This document shows positions 1-11,176 of a stretch of DNA of 64,000 nt, piece after piece. The notes beneath the pieces were generated by a model. It saw only the letters and a list, made by a program, of their open reading frames with translations, searched no databases and was not told the origin of the DNA. This stretch comes from Gentiana macrophylla (lineage: Eukaryota; Streptophyta; Magnoliopsida; Gentianales; Gentianaceae): the NCBI GenBank assembly GCA_026214975.1, contig CM047806.1:97363811-97427810 (forward strand). The letters run 5' to 3'. Within the stretch, counting starts at the first letter, position 1. Every line of letters begins with the position of its first letter. The translations under genes and the position numbers were made by a program.

Positions 1-120
1 CAGATATTTTGCTCAAAATCAGATTTTTTGCTCCAACTTGATGTGTAACTAACTCATGATGAAGGATAAGGGGTAATGATGACTTCCCACATGCTAGCAA
101 ACTCCATATGCAACCTCCCC

Positions 121-128
121 TATAAATA
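121..128 (+). promoter_or_regulatory. TATA box (TATAAATA) of the putative LTR promoter
   Basis: TATAAATA is flanked by C-rich sequence (acctcccc before, ccctccc after), the usual setting of a plant LTR or Pol II promoter. Transcription would be expected to start 25-35 bases downstream. No start site can be confirmed from sequence alone. Confidence 0.4.
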
Positions 129-161
129 CCCTCCCATTTCCTTCGTAAAAAGCCGCCCCAA

Positions 162-234
162 TATATATATATATCCTTATATATATATTTCCTTCTTCTC
201 CTTCTTCTTTCTTTTCTTCTTGCAGAGAGTTATA

Positions 235-269
<35 letters not shown>

Positions 270-372
270 TCTTTCCTTTTCTTTCTTTTGGGCCCATATA
301 TATATATGTCTATATGTATATATATATGTATATCTATATATAGTATCTTACTATATATCTATATAAATATTA
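162..372. repeat. interrupted (TA)n microsatellite
   Basis: Several TA-dinucleotide tracts at about 162-190, 233-268 and 296-365 are separated by pyrimidine-rich spacers. Open frames here encode only YIYIYI-type low-complexity peptides and are not genes. Confidence 0.85.
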
Positions 373-1424
373 TATTAGTAGGCCTTAAGCAATAAATAAC
401 GTAGTTATAATATCATTGTAATTGTTAGAATAATTATCGAACAATTGTTGCTTGCAAGCTGTTGTTGAATTCATATCTGAGGAAAAGGCTTTAACTCAAC
501 AATTGTAATTGGTAATATTCTAATATTATTATGTTTATTATATCTATATATTAGCCAAAATATGTAATTGAACTATTTTAATCTTTTTGGTAAAATGGAT
601 GATTGACTATGTTAAAAATGATTAAAATTGAATATGATGAATCTTTTTCTACTTGAGCTTAATGAAACGTTAATATTGACATAGCTAATCAATATAAACA
701 GAATCGTAACCTAATGACGAACTAAACGGTGAAGTTAGGATATGAGAAAAAAAGGTAGAAAAACCGGAGGTAAAATGGCCGAGTGAAAACGTGACAACGG
801 AATCTTATTTCCTACCGGGGCGCGATTTGTTTTGAGAGAAACAAATCTTATTAAAATTGTGCTCAAGATCTTATTACGTTAATTTACCTGCTCGATCGAG
901 ATCCTTGACATTGACAAAGATGACAAAATGGAGTACCCAATCTTTTGGATGACATTGGACAGATTGATGAGACATAGGACGCCAGATGCGCTCGTGTGAG
1001 AGGGAATGCTGAAATGAGGAGTGCACCGTTTCACATAAATTACACCTTGAAAAAGGAAGATCTGTCTCATCTATTAACTAAAAAGGGATCATGGTTCAAT
1101 AACATTATCTTGGCTAGTTTCTATATATTATATTTATATATATATATCTGTATATTATATAAGTATTTATTTACTGTTTTACTTACATCTAACTCTAACA
1201 ATCTAACCCTATAAAAGGTAAAAACTGCGACTTAGATCGAGTTAATAATAGCTTCTTGGTGATTAACCACACTTTGAATTAGATTTTCATTTCCCTGAGG
1301 ATACGACCTAACTCACCAGACTAGAACTACAATTTGACCGGGTACACTGCCGGTAAGGATTGTATACCCTAGAAAACGTCCATCAGTAACCCAGTATTCG
1401 GTGTAATCATATTGGAGGTTGTCC

Positions 1425-3408
1425 AGTTAAGGTTAGACCTTGTAAGCCAAAAGAAAGAAAATTGGACTTTGGTTAATTGTTATGTTATGTGGTGTTTTAA
1501 GAGATCCAGGGGTTTTAAGTTCTATGGTCGTACTTCCAGTTTTTTTTTTAGACGGGATCTGCAAGGTTCCTTGAGGATATTGAGTTTGGGGGAAGATAAG
1601 GTATGAAATATTGTCTTTATGGAAGAGCCTACCATGACTTTCCCTACAGTGGCAGTTGGTAACAATTTGTATTTCCCAAATGGGATGTATACTATTGCCA
1701 GATACGGTTTATGACAATATTCTTGAACTTTCAATTAGACAACCTCAACATCCTCAATAACCTATATGGGAGCAACATGAGCATATGAGATACCATATGA
1801 AAAATCAGTGGCACCGCCACCAAGACACTCTATTAGAGAGATTGGGTCAACAATTCAGAATGATTATATTGTTTAGCTCCTTGAGCATAAGGATCCTGGA
1901 ATTATGGAGGACAATCCGGTTACCGTTCCCCAAGCCATGGAAAGCTCCAACTCTCATAAGTGGATTAAGGTTATGCAAAAATGAGAGGAAGTCCATGAAG
2001 GATAATGACATTTAGAATATTCTACCATTTCCAGAAGGATCGAAACCCATTGGTTGTAAATGGACATTTAAGACCAAGAGGGATTCAGTTGGTAATGTGG
2101 AAAGATATAAGGTATGTCTTGTCATTAAATGCTTTACTCAAAAGGAGCATATATTATAAAATGCTTTCTCTATGGTTTCTTTCGGAATAATTATGGCTCT
2201 CTTGCTCATATGGATTTTGAGTTACATTAGATGGATGTAAAGACAATGGTCATCAGTGGTGACATTGATGAAACATTGATTTAGTGCTGCCAGAAAACTT
2301 TGCATTTGGTGACGCAAAGAATATGGTTTGCAAATTAAAGAAAACCATCAACGGACTCAAACGGTTTCCCGTCAATGGTATAATAGATTTCATCAAATTA
2401 TTGTCTCATTTGGTTCTGGGTCAAATTATGTTGATGAATGTATCTACCATAAGTTTAGTGGGAGTAGGTTCATACTCTGGTTTTGTATGACGATAATATT
2501 CAGTAACGATATAGATTTTGGGCGTGAAACTAAATCATTTATCTCGTTCGGTTTTGAGTTGAAAGATTAGGAGACACTGTTTTTAGTTTTTCGGGATCCA
2601 TGTATATTAGGGTTATTCCTGAGGTATTATTGGACCATTACAAATAGACTATATCGATAAAGTTTTCTTAAGAGATTCGACATGCTGGATCGTAAACCAT
2701 ATGGTACCCCTGTGTCTAAGTGAGACAAGTTTAGTCTCAAACTGTGCCTTTTCTAATGATATAAAGTAGGAGGAAATGCAGAAGATTCCCTTCGAATTAT
2801 TTATTAGGAGTCTAATGTGTGCTTAGGTTTGTACATGTCTGGTTATTGTGTACATTTCAGTCAAGTTGAGCAGATTCTTAAAAGATCATGGAAGTGGTCA
2901 TTTGGTTGCAGCCTATAAGGTTATAAAGTACTTATAGAAAACAAAATATAGGATGCTCACATATCTGGAGTCAAAAAGCTAGAGATCGTTTGGTATACTG
3001 ACTTAGATTTTGGTGGATGTAAAGATACATTTAAATCCACATAAGGATATGTCTTCATTTTGTCAAAAGAAGTTGTCTTTCTGAAAAGTGCTAAGCAGAC
3101 ACTTATGACTTATTTGACTTTGGGGACAAAATTCAGGGCTTTTGAAGCCACTAGTTATGGGATATAGATGCGGAAATATTATTTCAGGCTGCGAACAGCA
3201 ACAGCAACAGTAGTTCATCGATGTCTGAGAACATTGATATATGATTCCTAGTTGTTAAAGATAGAGTTCAAAGTGGAATGATGTCTATTGAAATTATTAT
3301 GACAAACTCCATTATTGTGGATCCACTCACTATAGGACAGCCACCCAAGATGTTCTTGAGCATATTGCTCATATGGGTGTCATGTCAGTTAAGGATACTC
3401 AGGTTTAG
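1425..3408 (+). pseudogene. Ty1/copia pol relic (integrase C-terminus, RT, RNase H)
   Basis: The reading jumps between frames, but the order is that of copia pol. An integrase C-terminus comes first (around 1425-1600, with a GFKFYG-like piece and a DLEDIEFG-like piece). The RT follows: KDND, then PIGCKWTFKTKRDS at about 2045-2085, MDVKT near 2232, and DAKNMVCKLKK then RQWYNRFHQII near 2310-2400. RNase H follows to an AHMGV-type C-terminus near 3375. The YVDD catalytic box (about 2480-2500) is destroyed by a small deletion. Stops and frameshifts occur throughout. Gag, protease, the integrase core and the 5' LTR are missing. It ends about 440 bases before the 3' LTR at 3851, so both belong to one 5'-truncated element. 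Confidence 0.85.
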
Positions 3409-3840
3409 TGGGAGTTTGTAATTGATAACGTTTGTTTCGGTATAGACACAATTTTCAGTTGTTTCGGTTAAGGTTAAAGTTACAGTTACGGTTATTTCTG
3501 CAGAAATTAAAGTTATGTTATTTCACACTTTGATCTCAATATACGGTTTTGATCTCATTAAGTTTAAGGTGGACCAGTTGGAAATATACATGTTAAGATC
3601 ACATGTCATGTTCTTTTCCATGCTACGCATCCACATCATGATCCATGTCATTCATTTTTATTAGCATATGTGATCATTGATGGGTCCCGTCACGACAGAT
3701 GTGACGAAGGCTGCTTTGGTCCTATGTTGATGGGATTGATGGACGGGATTGTTATTGATACAATTTTATGACGACAGCAAAGTTGAGCGCTCATTCGGTT
3801 ATATTATGATAAATAATTATAAGGTTACACATATAGCCCA

Positions 3841-3850
3841 AGTGGGAGAT
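3841..3850 (+). other. polypurine tract of the copia relic
   Basis: AGTGGGAGAT lies directly before the LTR start TGTTGG. This is the typical plus-strand priming site of plant copia elements, and the same motif precedes the 3' LTR of copia B at 46614-46624. Confidence 0.75.
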
Positions 3851-4329
3851 TGTTGGATCATTAATCCAACGTTGGGCTTATATGTTAAATAATTATTTAT
3901 TATGGACTGTCAATAAAGATTAGCCCGATGTAAAAGTGATCTAATTCGGTTTACGGTTATTGGGTTGTAATGTATCATTAGGGTGTAGGCCTTTTATGTG
4001 TAGACACTAAGAGGTAATTTCTGTTTCGTTGATGGGTAGAATCAGAAATACCTAAAATATAATTAACTATATAAAGGGGTCATGGTCCCTAGGTCACACA
4101 CTATTCTCAACTCTTTTATCTCTCATTATCAGAGAGATTACAGAGGACTTCAAAGGGATTCCCTGAACAGCTTCAGAAAGTGTGTAGATCTAGAAGACCG
4201 GATCCTACGGCAGATCGGCAGCACTATGGATTCAGGTATGCTTCCGCTTTATCTTTCTATGGATTCTTGATAGTTTAGCATAAACGATCCTGGATCAAAG
4301 TGATTCATCACATACGGTTAGATCCAACA
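3851..4329 (+). mobile_element. 3' LTR of the degenerate copia element
   Basis: The LTR is 479 bp, starts TGTTGGATC and ends GATCCAACA, a perfect 9-bp inverted terminus. It contains a TATATAAA box at 4068-4075, followed by a leader-like segment. It directly follows a polypurine tract and the copia RNase H remnant. The partner 5' LTR was not found in the window, so neither the age nor the target duplication can be judged. Confidence 0.8.
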
Positions 4330-4371
4330 ATTTAAGCCTAAAAAAATTTTAGTCGTACTAAATGCCTATTA

Positions 4372-4867
4372 GAGCACTTGCATCAGTGTCTTTGAATAGA
4401 GACTCTACTTTACAGACTCCAACATCATTTACAGAATCTCTACACATAGTCACCTGTACCAGAATCTCTACCGTTCTACAATAATAAAGTAACTGTAAAC
4501 CAAAATAATTATGACATATTTACAAAAATAAATACACATATAAATAATTTATTGTCTATTATTATAGTGATAAATATCACCTTGTATGGATATTCAAAAT
4601 ATGTATAGAAGATCTTATTAATGAAATATTTGTAGAAAGCATTTTTTGTGGCTCGAAATATATATATATATATAATGTTAGAAATAGCAAAAACTTGAAT
4701 CTGTAAAAAAATTCAGATTGCAGTAGATATAGAGTATGATGTCCAATTTTATCCAGAATCTGTTGAATAGAGATCATGTATACAGATTCTGATGCAGCAC
4801 ATTTTAGTTGGATCTGGAGCTGTATATACAGATTTACCACTTTTTACAGATTCTAATGCAAGTGCTC
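4372..4867. mobile_element. PIF/Harbinger (Tourist-like) MITE, TSD TTA
   Basis: The element is 496 bp. The left terminus GAGCACTTGCATCAG and right terminus CTAATGCAAGTGCTC are inverted repeats with one mismatch. Both ends are flanked by TTA (4369-4371 and 4868-4870), the 3-bp duplication of the PIF/Harbinger superfamily. There is no coding capacity. The interior repeats short pieces such as cagattc/gaatctg in both orientations. Confidence 0.85.
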
Positions 4868-4870
4868 TTA

Positions 4871-5258
4871 TGCAGCTTGATGTGGCGTTGGTATCTCTTC
4901 ATTTATGTTTTATTGACGGACTTAGATAATTAATATAATTAAAATATGCTATAACTTTATGATGATTGTGTAATGGTCATTTAAACTAATGATCATCATA
5001 TAGGATTGTGTGAATTACTATATTTTGGCAATACATGTTACCATTTTATTCGGATGCTTTTACTATAGAGATTAGACTTACAAATGAAGTATTAATGCAT
5101 TTACGAGACGATAAAATTGATTCACAGATCCGACCATATGGTTAAATATCAAGGTTGTTTATGCAATAATTTTATTCAAAGTTTAACTTTATTATCCGTA
5201 GAGAATCATAAATACCCAAACAAGATAAGAGTAAGAGCATGCCACTTTAAAAAAAAAA
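4871..5258. other. intergenic AT-rich DNA, nothing recognised
   Basis: The stretch between two MITEs has no terminal repeats, no conserved coding signature, and only short open frames with no recognisable domain. Confidence 0.5.
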
Positions 5259-5430
5259 GGGTAATGATAGATCTACTCCCTCAAGTCTACACCATTTTTA
5301 CTCCCAACATAATCTTGTGGTTGTGATTTTTTCTATTTTTTAAAATTTCTTTTACAAATGAAAAACATGCGGTGAGATGATGATGGTGTAAAAATTGTGT
5401 ATACTTAAGGGAGTAGCTCTATCACTCCCC
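5259..5430. mobile_element. small inverted-repeat MITE
   Basis: The element is 172 bp. The left end gggtaatgatagatctactc and the reverse complement of the right end (ggggagtgatagagctactc) match over about 40 bp with few changes, so the element folds on itself. It is flanked on both sides by runs of A after a T, consistent with a 9-10 bp A-rich duplication of MULE type, but low complexity makes the exact duplication uncertain. Confidence 0.65.
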
Positions 5431-5488
5431 TAAAAAAAAATAAAGATTTATTCTAAAGCTTGCGTGGATTATGAGTCGATGTAAAGTA

Positions 5489-5760
5489 CTACCTCCGGTC
5501 TAAAATATAAGTCATCCTAGGAGTTTTCACACAGATTAAGGAATTGGTTGAATGTCATTAATTTGAAGGTTAATGTCTAAAATACCCCTTGACTATCATT
5601 AATGCAATAGTTGTTAAGTAATGAAAAGTTGTTGAATTCATAATAAATTAAGGTTAAGATAGAGAAAGAGCAATAAATGTTGCATTGGTAATGTAGAATG
5701 ACTTATATTATAGGACAAGTAGAAAAGTGTAGGATGACTTATATTTTGGACCGGAGGTAG
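5489..5760. mobile_element. Stowaway (Tc1/mariner) MITE, TSD TA
   Basis: The element is 272 bp. It has the canonical Stowaway terminus CTACCTCCGGTC followed by taaaatataagtcatcct, mirrored at the right end (aggatgacttatattttgg then ACCGGAGGTAG). The dinucleotide TA is present at both borders (5487-5488 and 5761-5762). There is no coding capacity; mobility would depend on a mariner transposase in trans. Confidence 0.93.
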
Positions 5761-6080
5761 TATTCACTAACTCTATCAGATGTATGATTGAATATATATT
5801 AAATGTGGTTTGTTTATGAATAATTATTAGGAACAATTATTCAAAAGGACGTATATTAGACTTAATTAGGCAAAAAAGACATTCAAAACAAACACTTAGT
5901 TATAAGGACAAAAAATAGGTAGATAGACCCAAACACCCTTACTGAAGAGAAAAAAAAAAAAAAAAAAAGAGAGAGAGAGGCGGAACGGATGCTGAAAGTC
6001 CTGAACGTTTATTTACAATGTTTATTTACCTTTTATATTTAATTTAAAAACAATGATGCTGTTGTGTTTTGGTGCTGCTG

Positions 6081-6081
<1 letters not shown>

Positions 6082-6127
<46 letters not shown>

Positions 6128-6174
6128 CAAATGCAGGCGCTGAAAACCTTTTTTTTTTTTTTTTTTTTTTTTTT
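6082..6174. repeat. two long poly-T tracts
   Basis: Runs of T at 6082-6127 and about 6149-6174 are separated by caaatgcaggcgctgaaaacc. The homologous position in MULE-like element 2 (52569-52674) also has T runs separated by short unique spacers, so the tracts are an inherited part of the element. Confidence 0.9.
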
Positions 6175-6926
6175 ACTATGGATGGTATAACCACCCCGAT
6201 GCATTGACCACCGGGATGCAGTGACTACCGCGATACCGTAACCACCGCGATGTAGTGACCACCCGCGATGCATTGACTACCGTGATGCATTGACCACCTC
6301 GATTCATTGACAGCCGCGATGCAGTGACCATTCCGATGCATTCACCACCGCGATGCATTGCCCCACCACCGTTGCAGAGACACCGTGATGAAGTGACACA
6401 GCAATGCATTAACAACCGCGATGCAGCGACATCGTGATGCATTAACCACCGCGATTCATTGACCACCCCTAATCCATTGACACCGCGATGCATTGACCAC
6501 CCCCGATGCAGAGACACCGCGATGCATTGACATCGGCAATCATATATGCAGTGACATCGGCAATCATATATGCGTGATATCAACATTTTATGCAGTGACA
6601 TCAGTAATCATATATGCGTGACATCAACAATTTATGCAGTGACATGAAAATTTTATGCAGTGACATCGGCAATCATATATGCGTGACATCAACAATTTAT
6701 GCAGTGACATCAGCAATCAAATATGCAATGACATGAAAATTTTATGCAGTGACATCGGCAATCATATATGCGTGTCATCAACAATTTATGTAGTGACATC
6801 GATAATCAGATATGTAGTGACATTAAAATTTTATGCAGTGACATCAATGTCAATGCATCAATTCTGTAATGAAGTGTCAATGCATCAATTCCTAGCTGGC
6901 AAAAAACCGTGTGCTACGGAAAGAGT

Positions 6927-6977
6927 GTAGGACAAAACAAAAAAGCTAAATGAACTTATATTTTGGGACGGAGGTAG
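6927..6977. mobile_element. truncated Stowaway MITE end
   Basis: Only a right-hand terminus is present: cttatattttgggacggagg then TAG, followed by TA at 6978-6979. It matches the end of the complete Stowaway at 5489-5760. The left end is missing, so this is a broken copy inside MULE-like element 1. Confidence 0.65.
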
Positions 6978-7480
6978 TAAGTAAATAAAAAAATGACAAC
7001 TAAACACAAAGACTTACAATGTAATAAGCTACAACGTTAAGAAAAAAAATGCAGTGACATTAATCTCAGATACTATCATTACCGCCTGGAGAATTAGACA
7101 TCCAACCCGTAATCGCAACGACCCAATTGCTCCATCATTTTTATTCCAAATCATACACAAACCCACCATCAAATTTGAACCTTTCTGTTCATAGAAAAGG
7201 AGGGATATACAAAATAAATACAATACATACACCAGATTGGCAATTATATATGCGTGACATCAACAATTTATGCAGTAACATCGGCAATCATACATGCAGT
7301 GACATCGGCAATCAGATATGCGCGCAGTGACATTAACATTTTATGCAGTGACATCAACAATTATACATGAATGACATCAACAATTTATGTAGTCATATCG
7401 GCAATCAAATATGCAGTGACATCAACATTTTATCTGCACTGACATCGGCAATCAAATATGAAGTGACATTTGATGAAGAA

Positions 7481-7648
7481 ACACCTTGATGACATTTGAT
7501 ATTTTTCCGACTTAATTTCATACAATCGATTTATTTTCTTCATAAAATCGACTTCAAATGGCTATATCTTTTGATATAAAACTACGATCAATATAAATCT
7601 TTCACCTTAATTCATATTTTTATGCAGTGACATCGGCAATCATATATG
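7481..7648. repeat. 165-bp segment, first copy of a direct duplication (second copy 7927-8090)
   Basis: The segment starts acaccttgatgacatttgat, runs through cttcaaatggctatatcttt and returns into the array. A near-identical copy lies at 7927-8090. Both copies are embedded at the same phase of the minisatellite, so the duplication copied unique sequence together with array units. Confidence 0.85.
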
Positions 7649-8835
7649 CTTGACATCAACAATTTATGCAGTTACATCGGCAATCAGTTATGCGTGACAT
7701 CAACAATCATATATGAATGACATCAACAATTTATGTAGTCACATAGGCAATCAAATATACAGTGACATCAACATTTTATCTGCACTGACATCGGCAATCA
7801 TATATGTAGAGACATCGCGCTTAAGTGACACCACGATGCAGTGGCCACCCCCGATGCAGAGACACCGCGATGCAGAGACCATGGAGATGCAGTGATCATC
7901 GGAATGCAATGACATATGATGAACCAACACCGTGATGACATTTGATATTTTTCCGACTTAATTTCATAAAATCGATTTTTTTCTTCATAAAATCGACTTC
8001 AAATGGCTATATCTTTTGATATAAAACTACGATCAAAACAAATCTTTCACCTTAATTCATTTTATGCAGTGACATCAGCAATCATATATGCAGTGATATC
8101 AACATTTTATGCAGTGGCATCGGCAATCAGATATGCAGTGAAATCAACATTTTATGCAGTGACATCAGCAACCATATATGAATGACATTAACAATTTATG
8201 TAATGACATCGGCAATCAAATATGCAAAGGACATCAACGCTTTTGTTGAACTTTTGTCCCGAAATTAGAAGATTTTTCAGGGAAATCGAGCTTATGAGCA
8301 GCGTCGAGCTATATCGAGTACTTAGTCGACCTAGTTCGATGTTGCCTTTTCATGGCTCAATCGAGAATGAACTTTTTTAGTCGATTCAAGCTGAAGCCTA
8401 GAGAGTATCGACTCGACTCGGATTGATTCACCCTAATGTGAATGACACCACACTTATTTTACAAAGTTACCAATTTTTGTATGAAACTGTACATATATGC
8501 AGTGACATCAACACCCAAATTGCAAAAAAAAAAAACTTTGTAAATTGTATATGCAGTGACATCGATGTCACCGCATCAATTCTCTAATCAGAATGCAAAG
8601 TGACATCAATATCACCGCATCAATTTTATTCCAAATCATACACAAACCCACCATCAACGTATATCTGATGTATTCAACAAAGGCATCAGAAATACATTGT
8701 GATTGTTGTGTAATAATGCCCCAGTTGCTAATGTATAATTTGATTAATTTTCATAATGATATCAATCTATGTGTTATAATATTTTTGTCACACTAATGGC
8801 CATGAAATTTAAATTTGCATAATATAGGCAATAGT

Positions 8836-9536
8836 GTTAGTGAAATCGAACTTGTAGTCTGCATGCAGATAAGACTCAAGTCTGATAATCTTTTTGTTTC
8901 AATTGGATTATCCCATTGGTTATTGACCGAATGTTCAGTCTTCTCTTGGTATTCAGAATTGTAATTAGAAGGCTGAACATAGCTGGTAATTTTATAAACT
9001 TAATATGTCAGCACTCTTGTAGTACATTAGTTGAACTTATTATTTGTACTGCATATTTGTAATTTGTTTGTAATAAGTACCATTCAAACTTGCGTGTACC
9101 TTTTTTGGTAACTGGACTTTTTTTTGACTGCATATTCAAGTTGCTGTGTTCCACTTTATCTTAGTCCGAGTTATTTTCAAGTTTTGTGGTAATACTTTGT
9201 CGGCTCAAATTCACCCTACGCTTGTTTTTAAACTCACATATACATCCCGAATTGGTTTGAAATCAACCTTAAATCAAGTGTATTAATCATGCTAAGTGCT
9301 CACATCAAACTGTTTATTAAACTTGATCTACGTGTAATAGTTAACACATATAGCTTGGATTTAAGTCATGCTTTCAGATTATTTTTAAGTGTGTTAATTA
9401 TTTCATAAACTCTGATTTTATCTCATATATTTTGTCTGCAATAATAGTTAAAGTGCTATAAATTTTTAAAAGGAAAAAATTACTACACACTCTATTCACC
9501 CCCTTCTAGAGTGTGTCTGCGCATTATCGATCCAAC
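8836..9536 (+). mobile_element. LTR-like remnant inside MULE-like element 1
   Basis: The sequence starts near TGTTAGTGAAATCGAAC and ends with ctattcacccccttctagag ... GATCCAACA, a terminal phrase shared by many plant copia LTRs. It is bordered by array-derived sequence, and the phrase gatgtattcaacaaaggcat occurs on both sides (about 8667 and 9555). No clean 5-bp duplication or exact left boundary was found. A gene is unlikely. Confidence 0.4.
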
Positions 9537-9857
9537 AATGATGCAGTGACATCGTGATGTATTCAACAAAGGCATCAGAAATACACATTAAAACAATCAA
9601 ATCAGAAGATGGCACTGTATTTTGAGCATTTTTTTCCAATGAAATGGGATCATATAGTCCAAAAGTCTACCAAAGGCACAAAATTACAACAATTTATTTA
9701 GAACAGCATCCCAGGGATGCTTCCAAAATTAGATACCACAAGTCCAATGAAGAACCCAAAGTTGCTAAACATAAAACCAAAAGCAAAAAGTCTAATTACA
9801 CAAAAGACCAACAGAAGTTTTGCAACTGAAAAGAATGATTGTTGAAAACCCTTTTGC

Positions 9858-10365
9858 TTAAAAAGAAAATATTATCAAGAAAGTCCAATGGAATTGGAGA
9901 AATCGAAGAACCCCCTTTTCTTCTTCTGAATTGTTATCAGTTGATTTGAAACCAGAATCTTGAACAGAAACTCCACCTTTGATTTCCCTTCTTCTGTCAG
10001 ATTCTACAACTAATCTTTTAATTAGCTTTTCTTCAGCATCTCTGAAGAACTTGAACTTTGGTGGAGGTGAAGATCTTAACTTAATCAAATCTGACAGATG
10101 ATAAATTAAAGGAAAATTATCTGCCACCTCCGGCTTCTCCTGCGGCGAACCGCCGTCGCAGCCACTTTCTCCGGCGGACCCGAATCCAATTTCTAATGGA
10201 CCCAATTCCGATTTCTGCACTTTCTATACACTTCACTATATAGATCTGCAAATCAAACTGAGTCGTACGTCTTGTCGGAAACAATTCAAGGAATGAAGCA
10301 GGGAGGGAGAAGAAGCAGGGATGCCAAGAAGCTAGTCGTTCGGTTTGTTTTCTCCTGGAATTCAA
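9858..10365 (-). pseudogene. gene-like fragment of unknown identity inside MULE-like element 1
   Basis: Two overlapping minus-strand frames lie in this segment. The frame 10220-9858 gives a 120-residue product starting MQKSELGPLE. It contains a charged stretch with PPPKFKFFRDAEEKLIKRLV and an acidic tail (NNSEEEKG). The frame 10365-10117 gives an 82-residue basic peptide. The composition is more protein-like than the surrounding repeats: GC is higher and amino-acid use is mixed. I recognise no domain. The position, just inside the right terminal repeat, equals that of the CesA exons in MULE-like element 2, which suggests a captured exon. Any product would be partial; I infer no function. Confidence 0.4.
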
Positions 10366-10559
10366 TTGCTCAGTTGTATAGAAGGGTAAATTAGGAAACT
10401 TGGATAAAATGTGTCCTTATAAACGATGATCTTTTTTGGGTGTCCTAAGTGCCTAATTAAGTCCCAAAACATGTCCTTATAAACAAATAACACTAATTAT
10501 TATAAATAGTTTCCATATTTAAATTAATGCATTCTTCGTGAAACCTATAAGATATGCAG

Positions 10560-11021
10560 TTAATTGGATATCCCACTACGAATTATTTTAAGATTAACTT
10601 GGATGGCTCCACTATTAACATCCCTGGAAACTCAGGTAGCGATTTCATTCTCCGTAATGATCAAGATGGTTTGGTCATGCTTGCTCTAATTTTCTTGGAA
10701 CTGCCAACAATTTTGAAGTTGAAGTTAAAGAGCTCCACTATGGTGAGGACTTTTATGCTACGAATGACATCTTTCGACTTATCGTGAAAACGAACTCTTT
10801 CATCCTCTATTCCAGTTTACATGATATCATGACAAGCCGCTTACTTGAGAGCAACACGACTTTTTTTATTATCAAACTCGTCATATTACTCGAGCTCATG
10901 GTTACACACCATTTAGTATATTTATAGATAAGCGAATAGAATTGTTGAGTTCTTAGCTAAGTCCTCGAGTTCCACTGGCTTATCCCATGAATATGAGAAT
11001 CACACACTTATTCCTTTGATG
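10560..11021 (+). pseudogene. RNase H-like (RVT_3-type) domain relic, non-LTR retrotransposon-like
   Basis: The translation begins YFKINLDGSTINIPGNSGSD then FILRNDQDG, the N-terminal part of plant RNase H-like domains with the first catalytic Asp in LDGS. One frameshift near 10680 moves the frame to SNFLGTANNFEVEVKELHYG, which carries the expected Glu (EVE). After further decay, ANRIVEFLAKSSSS (about 10934-10975) gives the typical C-terminus, ending at a TAA near 11023. Such domains sit at the 3' end of plant LINE open frames and in stand-alone RNase H-like genes; the rest of either is absent. It lies upstream of a solo LTR and a hairpin repeat. Confidence 0.65.
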
Positions 11022-11094
11022 TAACGCCGTCTTAGTCTTCGCGATAGACTTGGATCTTCTGCCATTCGCCTGGTCAATCAAAGATGAATTACTA

Positions 11095-11130
11095 GGAAGC
11101 ACTCTTCAATTTGAAGAGTGCAAACCATGT
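11095..11130. repeat. hairpin repeat, copy 1
   Basis: The core gcactcttcaatttgaagag with tgc after it (11099-11121) is almost perfectly self-complementary. It is followed by caaaccatgt and preceded by ggaa. Copy 2 lies at 12507-12546 beyond the solo LTR, with paired changes that keep the stem. Confidence 0.75.
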
Positions 11131-11176
11131 TGTCTTTATCACTAATATATCTTCATTATTTTGCTTCAGGTTTATA

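Larger units (their letters stand above)
1..1387 (+). mobile_element. probable Ty3/gypsy-type LTR remnant (left end outside window)
   Basis: The stretch has a promoter-like TATA box (121-128) and, near its right end, the phrase tttccctgaggatacgacct (about 1291-1310), which resembles the U5 end of many plant gypsy LTRs. It stops with CCATCA at about 1387, after which degenerate copia coding sequence starts within 40 bases. No primer-binding site follows, so it would be a solo or 3' LTR. The left boundary and target duplication are not visible, so this is an inference from composition and position. No coding potential was recognised in it. Confidence 0.35.
6183..8240. repeat. degenerate minisatellite array of MULE-like element 1
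   Basis: The first part (6183-6530) repeats units like accgcgatgcattgacc. The rest repeats a dimer of about 44 bp: gcagtgacatcggcaatcat, then atatgcgtgacatcaacaat with a short ttat tail. Every unit keeps a TGACATC or TGACCAC core next to GATGCA or ATGCAGTGACATC. Two non-array inserts (about 6880-7230 and 7481-7620) interrupt the array, and the second is duplicated at 7927-8065. Related units reappear at 8490-8640 and 9537-9560. Long open frames here (for example 6176-6601 minus) are by-products of the repeat and are not genes. Confidence 0.9.
5830..10493. mobile_element. MULE-like element 1 (Pack-MULE candidate) with 9-bp TSD
   Basis: The 4664-bp element is flanked by the perfect 9-bp direct repeat TAATTATTA (5821-5829 and 10494-10502), the duplication length of Mutator-like elements. 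The termini are long imperfect inverted repeats: left GGAACAATTATTCAAAAGGAC and the reverse complement of the right, GTGTTATTTGTTTATAAGGAC. Both continue through a shared gacttaattaggca and a repeated TTATAAGGACA motif. No MURA-type transposase is visible. From left to right the interior holds a purine-rich leader, two poly-T tracts, a minisatellite array, an LTR-like insertion, and a gene-like fragment on the minus strand. A second element with the same layout lies at about 52246-55250. Confidence 0.8.

Noticed and set aside
76..366. 96-codon frame with YIYIYI runs
   Set aside because: It reads a TA microsatellite; no protein family has this pattern.
6176..6601. 141-codon minus-strand frame with HRG and AS-R repeats
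   Set aside because: It is the translation of the minisatellite; the period of the peptide follows the DNA unit and no start context or conserved domain exists.
6183..8240. Possible CRISPR-like array
   Set aside because: Units are contiguous and degenerate with no unique spacers of constant length, and the setting is a plant transposon.
8243..9536. One solo LTR from TGTTGAACTTTTG to GATCCAACA
   Set aside because: Array units lie in the middle (8490-8640) and flanks do not match as a target duplication; only the right part was kept as LTR-like.
10554..10787. 77-codon frame as a small gene
   Set aside because: It is the 5' piece of an RNase H-like domain that continues in another frame, so it is part of a pseudogene.
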